Positions 1 to 5,055 of a DNA stretch of 5,802 nucleotides are shown here, one piece after another. Within the stretch, counting starts at the first letter, position 1; each line of letters begins with the position of its first letter. A model generated the notes under the pieces. The model was not told the DNA's origin, made no database searches, and saw only the letters and a program-made list of their open reading frames with translations. This DNA comes from Phoenicibacter congonensis (lineage in GTDB: Bacteria > Actinomycetota > Coriobacteriia > Coriobacteriales > Eggerthellaceae): positions 1 to 5,802 of the forward strand of contig JAUMVS010000095.1 of the NCBI GenBank assembly GCA_030530045.1. Direction: 5' to 3'. A program made the translations under genes and the position numbers.

Positions 1-501
1 GCATCCCACAAATATTGCCACGGTGAGCGACACGATTACGGCGATGCAAATTGGAGAGATTGTGTGTGCGTAGAAAACCTCTAACGTTTCGATGTCAGAC
101 GTAATCATTGCGATGATGTCGCCTTTCTTTTTGCCCTCAAGTTTCGCGGGACACAACAGGCGAAGTTGCTCAAAAATCTTGTCACGAAGCACCGCTAGCA
201 GGCGAAATGCGATGTAGTGGTTGCTATATTGCTCGAAGTAGCGAAGAATTCCACGAAGCGCACCGAGAATGATTGCGATTGCTGCAATCGCTTCATAGGA
301 AAGAGCAATGCCCTCGCCAAGCGCCTTCGCAACACCAACAGCGCCCATGAGTGTGACACCCATTGAACACAGAAAGCCTACTGAGCCATTGATGACAGCA
401 AGGAGCATTATCCATGCAAGGTTTCCAAGCAAAACGATGAGTTTTGCGACAATTGCAATCCCGCTGCGGCGTGTTTTTGGAGATGTTTGAGAGTTAGTCA
501 C
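1..501 (-). CDS. cydC: CydC-like ABC exporter half-transporter, N-terminal part (runs off the left edge)
   Basis: The first 167 codons are visible; the ATP-binding domain lies outside the window. The visible part is the start of an ABC exporter membrane domain: a short polar N-terminus, hydrophobic segments at about residues 15-35 and 38-60, a further one at about 71-82, the motif LRYFEQYSNHYIAFRLL (86-102), then LRDKIFEQL and CPAKLEGKKKGD (117-128) before TSDIETLEVFY. This order (R-x-x-E-Q/R, NH/SH, LRDK-F, CPAKL, GD, D-E-LE-FY) matches CydC, the second half of the heterodimeric CydDC exporter, which in known systems moves cysteine or glutathione out of the cytoplasm. The start is GTG at 501-499, six bases after a strong GGAGG, and overlaps the end of the upstream CydD-like gene by 8 bases, so the two are probably co-translated. 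The family is clear; the substrate is inferred. It could also be a related heterodimeric exporter of another substrate. Confidence 0.8.
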   Translation of the reverse strand, partial: MTNSQTSPKTRRSGIAIVAKLIVLLGNLAWIMLLAVINGSVGFLCSMGVTLMGAVGVAKALGEGIALSYEAIAAIAIILGALRGILRYFEQYSNHYIAFRLLAVLRDKIFEQLRLLCPAKLEGKKKGDIIAMITSDIETLEVFYAHTISPICIAVIVSLTVAIFVGC

Positions 502-2227
502 AGCACACCTCCTCGTATCCCTTTTCAAGTCGCTTTTGGGTGGTATAAAGCGCAGCGTAGGCACCATTTTTCGCCATCAATTCTGAGTGTGTTCCCTGCT
601 CAGCGACGTGGCCGTCTTCCACGAAATAAATCAAATCGGCAGGAACAACATTTTCAAGTCGATGAGAAATAACGATTACAGATTTATTCTTTGACAGCTC
701 ATGAATGTTTTTCATGATGACTGCTTCCGATTCAATGTCGATGTTGCTTGTCGCTTCATCAAAAATGTAGATTTCCTTGTTAGAAACAAGATTGATCGCA
801 AGAGCCAGGCGCTGTTTTTGCCCACCGGAAATGTTTGCGGCGTCTTCTGAAAGCTCCTTGTCAAGACCGAAATTGTTCTTCACAAAATCAAGCAAGTTGA
901 CCTTTTCTAGAGCTTCGAAAATCTGCTCATCGGTCACATTTGAATTCGCAAGCTTAAAGTTATCACGAACCGATGCATTAAAGATGTGCGAGTCGTGAGC
1001 CACGCACGCAAGTTTTGAATAGTAACTTTCGCGCGAATAATCGGTTATTTTGCGACCGCCAACTTCAACGATGCCCTCATTTGGTCTGCAGGCACCAGTC
1101 AAAAGCTTCACTATCGTTGACTTTCCACAACCCGACTCGCCAACAATTGCAATCATGCCAGCATCTGGGAACTTCATAGAGACATTTTTCAGAACCATGC
1201 GAGCGTCATCGTAAGAAAAGCTCACATTTTCTAGCTCAAGGTTCGTACTCACCACTTCTTCTGTTCCCCACTTTGGCGCTTTAGTCTCAAGCAGAGAAAT
1301 GATGTTCGTGCCTGCCGAAACCCCGTTCATTGCAACATGAAAAGCAGACCCAAAAGCGCGAAGCGGCAAGAAAAACTCGACCGCCACAAGCACCAAAAAC
1401 AAAGCAGCGAATGGGTCAAGACCGCGGTAAACAACACCTGTTACAGCAATCGCAATTCCAATTCCAGCACCACCATAGGCAACAAAATCCATGATGGTTG
1501 TGCTTGCTAACTGCATCACCAAAACCTTCATTGTGATTTTGCGGAACTCTTCGCTCGACTCATTCATTTTCTTGTGTTGAGCCTCGTCAGCCTTGAAAAT
1601 CTTTAGATCTTTTAAGCCCTGAACACTGTCTAGAAAGCCGTCGCCCATCGAAGTGTATTTACCCCAATATTTAGCAAAAATCTTTTTTGCATACTTTGAA
1701 ACTGCAACGATAGAAACTGGAATCAGCGGAACACAAAGTAGCAACACAAGAGCTACGGGCCAATCAATCCAAACGGTTATGCAAAACAAAATGAGTGGTG
1801 CCGACATGGCGTAGAAAAACTGTGGCAGGTAGCTCGAGTAATAAAGGTCAAGCTGCTCCACGCCCTCAAGCGACATTTGAGTCAGTGCCGACATGCTTGT
1901 GTTGTGTGTAGCATTAACGCCTTGCTCTGAGATTTTGTTAAAGATTTTCTCGCGTAAATCTCTCTTTGCTTCGCGGCCAACACGGTCTTTGAAATCGGCA
2001 GCTGCACAAGTGGCTGCGAAACGAACAACAATCGCAACAAGTGCGATTATTGCTGGAGCCACAAAGACAAAATAGTCATTCGAACTGTTTGCCAGAAGAT
2101 AAATTGCATAAACGATAGAGCCCGTAATCGATGCATTTGCAAGCAGACCCAAAATCATGCAAGCAACTGCTGCAAATATGTATTTTTTCGAACTCCCAAG
2201 GAGGTTTAGAAGGTCTTTATTAATCAA
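494..2227 (-). CDS. cydD: CydD-like ABC exporter half-transporter (membrane domain fused to ATPase)
   Basis: This 577-residue protein has the standard half-exporter length. The membrane domain covers about residues 1-310, with hydrophobic segments near 16-46, 52-75, 135-152, 156-176, 245-267 and 272-288. The stretch FFLPLRAFGSAFH followed by NG-SAG (285-306) is characteristic of CydD. The ATPase domain covers about 328-565: Walker A GESGCGKST (363-371), signature ISGGQ (466-470), Walker B IYIFDEA with catalytic E491, D-loop SNID, and switch His522. Oddly, the Q-loop position reads AHDSHIF (410-416), with His411 where Gln is usual. The C-terminus ends in Cys-Cys-Asp. It probably pairs with the overlapping CydC-like protein to export thiols to the cell surface, supporting cytochrome bd maturation or redox balance; this role is inferred from the family. 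The start is TTG with no strong ribosome binding site. No in-frame ATG or GTG lies upstream before a stop. Confidence 0.82.
   Translation of the reverse strand: MINKDLLNLLGSSKKYIFAAVACMILGLLANASITGSIVYAIYLLANSSNDYFVFVAPAIIALVAIVVRFAATCAAADFKDRVGREAKRDLREKIFNKISEQGVNATHNTSMSALTQMSLEGVEQLDLYYSSYLPQFFYAMSAPLILFCITVWIDWPVALVLLLCVPLIPVSIVAVSKYAKKIFAKYWGKYTSMGDGFLDSVQGLKDLKIFKADEAQHKKMNESSEEFRKITMKVLVMQLASTTIMDFVAYGGAGIGIAIAVTGVVYRGLDPFAALFLVLVAVEFFLPLRAFGSAFHVAMNGVSAGTNIISLLETKAPKWGTEEVVSTNLELENVSFSYDDARMVLKNVSMKFPDAGMIAIVGESGCGKSTIVKLLTGACRPNEGIVEVGGRKITDYSRESYYSKLACVAHDSHIFNASVRDNFKLANSNVTDEQIFEALEKVNLLDFVKNNFGLDKELSEDAANISGGQKQRLALAINLVSNKEIYIFDEATSNIDIESEAVIMKNIHELSKNKSVIVISHRLENVVPADLIYFVEDGHVAEQGTHSELMAKNGAYAALYTTQKRLEKGYEEVCCD
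507..514 (-). promoter_or_regulatory. Ribosome binding site of the CydC-like gene, inside the end of the CydD-like gene
   Basis: The minus strand reads GAGGAGGT here, a near-perfect Shine-Dalgarno sequence. Its GGAGG core lies 6 bases before the GTG at 501-499. It sits inside the codons for the Glu-Glu-Val near the C-terminus of the CydD-like protein. It decides the GTG start of the downstream gene and supports translational coupling of the pair. Confidence 0.85.
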
Positions 2228-2416
2228 GGAAACACCCGCTATCTGTGTCGGAATGATAAGTTTTTAGCAACTTATGTTAGCACAGTATCACTGGCATTAC
2301 GCAAGGCTAACGAGCAGTTTGATGCACGTTCGCGCAAAATTGTTCATCTTGAAAATGCGATGTTAAAAGCAACGTCTAAGACTGGTTTTATGCGGAAAAA
2401 AGCTGCTACCAGTTAA
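2210..2416 (+). other. Orphan open frame, possible gene remnant
   Basis: On the plus strand one frame stays open for 68 codons, from just after a TAG at 2207 to a TAA at 2414-2416. It covers the entire gap and clips the ends of both flanking minus-strand genes. The second half reads like protein: LALRKANEQFDARSRKIVHL, then ENAMLKATSKTG and a lysine-rich end KKAATS. It has no ATG, GTG or TTG until an internal ATG (GCG-ATG-TTA) and no ribosome binding site. I do not recognise it. It could be the 3' end of a decayed gene left by rearrangement, or chance. The absence of a start argues against a functional gene. Confidence 0.25.
2228..2405. other. Intergenic gap between the HAD and CydD-like genes
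   Basis: This 178-bp gap separates two minus-strand genes. I see no GC-rich hairpin with a T-run that would end the HAD transcript, and no convincing -35/-10 pair for the CydD-like gene. A 6-bp inverted repeat (ACTGGT at 2381-2386, ACCAGT at 2408-2413) flanks a T-run on the minus strand, but its 21-base loop is too long for a terminator. TTAGCA occurs twice, 13 bases apart (2264 and 2277). The plus strand is open across the whole gap (see the separate entry). The gap is longer than those between the other co-directional genes here, so the transporter pair may have its own promoter, unseen by eye. Confidence 0.5.
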
Positions 2417-3176
2417 CGATTTTCCAGCCTTTTTCTTCTGCGTACTCTTTGAGTTTTCGATCAGGACACACTGCTACTGGATGCTTTGCCATGCTCAAAA
2501 TGTCGGCGTCAGACATGTGGTCACCATAGGCATAATCAACAATCCATCCACCCTCGCCAAATTCAGCATCGGCAAAGGTTTTTAGACAAATCGGCTTTCC
2601 ATCGGCCTCTGGGGCAGTCCCCAAAACCTCGTTGGTGAGCTTGCCGTCATCGTCAATTTTCATGAGTGTTGCCATTCCAAAATTCACAGGAATGTCACGC
2701 ATCAAACGAGCGACAACAGAATCAAAAGAAGCGGAAAGCAAAATGACAATGATTCCATCTTCCATGTGTTTTTTCATTGCATTTATGGCCGCGTCACGAA
2801 CTTCAGGAACGATTTTGTCTTCCGAAAACTTCTCGAGCTCAGCGCAAACTTCGGTGTAGTCCTCACCCATAAAAGCGGTAAACACTTTTTCGCGAACAGG
2901 ATTGTTCTCACGCGGAAGATGGAATTTGTAGCTTAGAGCCCAATGAATAATGAAGGCTGAATCCTTGACCGACAAGCGGCGCTCTTTCAAAAGCTTGCGA
3001 ACGAGAAGCATCGGCGATGATGTGTCGATTGACGTTCCGTCCATGTCAAAGACCGCCAAATGCACTGGATCTTTCATGATGTCGGGTGAAACAGGATAAA
3101 GCAGCGAACGCATAGCGTTTGGCGCCTCAAAAACAACGTCCTCGTTGTAGAAATTTTCGTTTTCTCTGTAGTTCAT
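2406..3176 (-). CDS. HAD-superfamily hydrolase, IB (SerB-like) type
   Basis: This 256-residue protein carries the HAD phosphatase motifs in order. Motif I is FDMDGT, with nucleophile D44 and acid/base D46. Motif II is LLSAS, with S148. A lysine at 194 (DGKPIC) or 199 serves as motif III. Motif IV is YGDHMSDADIL, with D219 and D223. The insertion between motifs I and II is helical, as in the IB group (SerB, and HAD-IB hydrolases of unknown substrate). It is likely a cytoplasmic Mg-dependent phosphatase acting on a small phosphorylated metabolite; the substrate cannot be read from sequence. About 40 residues precede motif I, longer than usual. The residue after DGT is Ser, where Leu is common. 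I chose ATG at 3176. An in-frame GTG at 3212 would add 12 residues (CATFVGVEF...) but lacks a ribosome binding site. A GGAG lies 14 bases before the ATG, which is further than ideal. Confidence 0.82.
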   Translation of the reverse strand: MNYRENENFYNEDVVFEAPNAMRSLLYPVSPDIMKDPVHLAVFDMDGTSIDTSSPMLLVRKLLKERRLSVKDSAFIIHWALSYKFHLPRENNPVREKVFTAFMGEDYTEVCAELEKFSEDKIVPEVRDAAINAMKKHMEDGIIVILLSASFDSVVARLMRDIPVNFGMATLMKIDDDGKLTNEVLGTAPEADGKPICLKTFADAEFGEGGWIVDYAYGDHMSDADILSMAKHPVAVCPDRKLKEYAEEKGWKIVNW

Positions 3177-3182
3177 GATTTT

Positions 3183-3190
3183 AAATTCTA
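3183..3190 (-). promoter_or_regulatory. Possible -10 box for a leaderless HAD transcript
   Basis: On the minus strand TAGAAT (3190-3185) matches the -10 consensus at five of six bases and ends 8 bases before the chosen ATG at 3176. Transcription from it would begin at or next to the start codon, giving a leaderless message, which is common in Actinobacteria. No -35 match is visible at 16-18 bp, so support is weak. Confidence 0.25.
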
Positions 3191-3258
3191 CTCCAACAAA
3201 AGTGGCGCACACACAACAGAAAAACTACACAAAATGATGTAAAAAAGTGAGAGTTTAG

Positions 3259-3287
3259 CAGGCATAATTCACAACATCTAGTATAAT
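3259..3287 (+). promoter_or_regulatory. Promoter of the rightward cell-envelope operon
   Basis: A perfect -10 hexamer TATAAT lies at 3282-3287. At 17 bp upstream, CAGGCA (3259-3264) matches the -35 consensus at only three of six positions. Transcription would start near 3294, leaving a leader of about 50 bases before the proposed ATA start at 3343. It is the only consensus -10 in the divergent region facing the operon. On the opposite strand TATACT (3285-3280) overlaps the same bases, so the two directions could compete. Confidence 0.5.
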
Positions 3288-3331
3288 GATATCACCAAGC
3301 AAAACGAACCACTTAAACACACAATATGCTT

Positions 3332-3336
3332 AGGGG
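3332..3336 (+). promoter_or_regulatory. Ribosome binding site pointing to an ATA start
   Basis: AGGGG, followed by AA, is the best Shine-Dalgarno match upstream of the DivIC/FtsB-like frame. It sits 6 bases before ATA at 3343-3345, ideal spacing for initiation there. No ATG, GTG or TTG in the right frame lies at a suitable distance. This site is the main reason for placing the gene start at 3343. Confidence 0.55.
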
Positions 3337-3342
3337 AATCTA

Positions 3343-3978
3343 ATAGAGCACTTCTTTAAAAATAAATTCTCTTTTGAGGACGCCGTTAGCTTTTGCAGCA
3401 AGGCAAAAGAAGCGGATAAACCCGGTGTTGCCCCAAGAGCTGCAATTTATGAAGGAAAGCTTGGTCGCTCAGAAAAACGAGCTTCGAAACTTCGCAGCAA
3501 CGGTGCAGGCGAAAACGCCTCAACGATGAAAATTTCTGCGAACCGCAATTTCGATTTTCAAACAATTTTGGCTAGAGCTACTTCCCTTGGAAGATTTCCA
3601 AAAACATTGCTTTTAACCCTCACTTCCATCGCATTGGTTTGCGTTTGTTGCTATCAACCTGCCAAGGTTTACTACACTCAGGTGCGTGAAACCCAAAAGT
3701 CGCAGGCAGAACTTGTGGCAGTTGAAGCCAGAAATGCAAAGTTGAAGGCGGCAGTCGAGTCGCTTCAAACCGATGAAGGCGTGGAAGACAAAGCGAAAAG
3801 CGACTATGGCTATGTCAAAGAAGGCGAAGGTGCCGTCGTTGTCACTGGCATTGAAAAGAAAACGAACAACAACCTGCCAGAATATGTCGACTCGAAAAAA
3901 ATTGCCTCGCCTGACACTTGGTACTCTGGTGTTCTTGATTCTATTTTTGGCTACGACAACTCAATTTCACAGGAATAA
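3343..3978 (+). CDS. DivIC/FtsB-like septum formation protein, apparent ATA start
   Basis: From ATA at 3343 the protein is 211 residues; from the first ATG (3526) it is 150. In the 150-residue numbering there is a basic N-terminus, one membrane helix at about 27-45 (containing Cys39, 41 and 42), and a coiled coil at about 50-82 with the N-A-K-L pattern. It then has VEDKAKSDYGYVKEGE, which corresponds to the I/V-E-x-x-A-R...G-x-V-x-x-G-E motif of DivIC/FtsB. A tail ends TWYSGVLDSIFGYD. This family forms the bitopic core linking FtsL to the septal peptidoglycan synthase. The 61 codons upstream of 3526 are open and coding-like (EHFFKNKFSFEDAVSF..., then a Lys/Arg-rich stretch), giving a cytoplasmic extension. 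A good ribosome binding site precedes the ATA, and none precedes 3526. It heads an operon, 3 bases before the prenyl synthase gene. The family call is strong; the start is inferred. Confidence 0.78.
   Translation: MEHFFKNKFSFEDAVSFCSKAKEADKPGVAPRAAIYEGKLGRSEKRASKLRSNGAGENASTMKISANRNFDFQTILARATSLGRFPKTLLLTLTSIALVCVCCYQPAKVYYTQVRETQKSQAELVAVEARNAKLKAAVESLQTDEGVEDKAKSDYGYVKEGEGAVVVTGIEKKTNNNLPEYVDSKKIASPDTWYSGVLDSIFGYDNSISQE
3507..3520 (+). other. Small perfect hairpin before the internal ATG of the DivIC/FtsB-like gene
   Basis: AGGCG-AAAA-CGCCT forms a 5-bp stem with a 4-base loop, ending 5 bases before the ATG at 3526. The only weak Shine-Dalgarno-like bases near that ATG (AGGCG) lie inside the stem. 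This makes efficient initiation at 3526 less likely. It may be simple coincidence of codons. Confidence 0.35.
3971..3974 (+). promoter_or_regulatory. Ribosome binding site of the prenyl synthase gene
   Basis: AGGA lies 7 bases before the ATG at 3982, within the last codons of the DivIC/FtsB-like gene. It supports the chosen start and close coupling of the two genes. Confidence 0.65.
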
Positions 3979-3981
3979 AAA

Positions 3982-5055
3982 ATGATAAATTCCAATGATT
4001 TGCAGGCGTTTTCCTCGCGCATCAAAAATGAAATTTCTGAATGCGAGAACTTCCAAGCCTACGTTAGCAATTACTGCAAAGACATCGCAGCACTGTCGAC
4101 GCAAGTCCTTCCAAAACCAAGCGAGTCACTTGCGGAAAGCTACCTCACAAACCCGCTGCAAAGCTTTTTTGAAAACCCTGGAAAATGTTCGCGTTCGCTT
4201 TGTTGTTTGCTTGCAAACTATGCTTTTTCAGGCAAAATCGCAGACTGCATAACTTCAGCTCTTGCAATTGAGGTCTTCCAAAATGCTGCGTTAATTCACG
4301 ACGACATCGCCGACAATGCGCTCACACGCCGCAACAAACCGTGCTTGCACGTGACACATGGAATTGGAACCGCTCTTAACGCTGGAGATTATGCGCTCAC
4401 CTTTATGGATCAGCTGGTGCTAAACGACGACCAGCTGCAAGACGCGACAAAGATGGAAGTTCTGCTGGAGCTTTCAAACATGAAAACAAAAACTATCGAA
4501 GGTCAGGCAATCGACATCGGCTGGGAAAACGCAGGTGGCTTCGGCCAAAACGAAGAAGATTACGAAAAAATGGCAACGCTCAAAACCGCCAACTACACAT
4601 GTGCCTCGCCAATGGCCATTGGGGCCATCATCGCTGGTGCGCCTAAAGACAAAGTGCAGCAACTTCGCGAAGCTGGGCTTAAATGCGGCCTTGCGTTCCA
4701 AATTCAAGACGACCTGCTAAACGTTGACAGAACCACTCAAGACTCCTCAAAAGACTTTGCTCTCGACATTGCGGAAGGCAAAAGAACGCTCATTGCCTTG
4801 CATGCAATCAAGTCACTTGATGCAGAAAACAGCAAAAAACTTCAAGATATTTTGGACAGCAACGACAACACGCCTCAAGAAATTGAAGATGCACTCAACT
4901 TAATCGAGAAATCGGGCGCACTTGATTATGCGAAAGAGCGCACTAAGAGCCTTATTTTTGAGTCTAAGAGTATAATGAACGTTTGCATGAATGAAGGTAA
5001 AGAAAAAGAACTGCTAATCTCAATGGCAGATTGGTGCTTAGAGAGAACACATTAA
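3982..5055 (+). CDS. Trans-polyprenyl diphosphate synthase (GGPP or longer)
   Basis: This 357-residue enzyme is of the isoprenyl synthase family, which condenses isopentenyl diphosphate onto allylic diphosphates in the cytoplasm. Visible motifs are GK-SR (K68, R71), the first Asp-rich motif HDDIAD (D107, D108, D111) with RR at 116-117, EGQ-ID (Q175), LKTA (K201), FQIQDD (239-244) as second Asp-rich motif, and EGKRT (265-269). The second motif reads DDLLN rather than DDxxD, a variant. Residues -4 and -5 from the first motif are both Ala, where farnesyl synthases have an aromatic; this predicts a product of C20 or longer, although Phe at -8 may cap the pocket. Likely roles are a precursor for menaquinone or another polyprenyl lipid. 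The length is on the long side, with a spacer at about 40-65. ATG follows AGGA by 7 bases. The stop overlaps the next start by one base. Confidence 0.88.
   Translation: MINSNDLQAFSSRIKNEISECENFQAYVSNYCKDIAALSTQVLPKPSESLAESYLTNPLQSFFENPGKCSRSLCCLLANYAFSGKIADCITSALAIEVFQNAALIHDDIADNALTRRNKPCLHVTHGIGTALNAGDYALTFMDQLVLNDDQLQDATKMEVLLELSNMKTKTIEGQAIDIGWENAGGFGQNEEDYEKMATLKTANYTCASPMAIGAIIAGAPKDKVQQLREAGLKCGLAFQIQDDLLNVDRTTQDSSKDFALDIAEGKRTLIALHAIKSLDAENSKKLQDILDSNDNTPQEIEDALNLIEKSGALDYAKERTKSLIFESKSIMNVCMNEGKEKELLISMADWCLERTH

Noticed and set aside
308..672. Short plus-strand open frames opposite the ABC transporter genes
   Set aside because: They are antisense shadows of two clearly recognisable ABC exporter genes, with low-complexity Ser/Pro/Arg-rich products.
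2264..2311. Repeated TTAGCA and inverted GTTAGC/GCTAAC in the gap as an operator
   Set aside because: The matches are only six bases, irregularly spaced, and expected by chance in AT-rich sequence.
2381..2413. Inverted repeat ACTGGT/ACCAGT at the end of the HAD gene as a terminator
   Set aside because: The stem is only 6 bp, the loop 21 bases, and the T-run lies in the loop rather than after the stem.
3773..3985. Plus-strand frame of 70 codons overlapping the DivIC/FtsB-like gene
   Set aside because: It is the other-frame reading of the coiled-coil region, whose real frame has the family motif; its product is a Lys/Thr-rich shadow.
4474..4707. Minus-strand open frame inside the prenyl synthase gene
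   Set aside because: The plus-strand frame carries all the enzyme motifs; the antisense product matches nothing I recognise.
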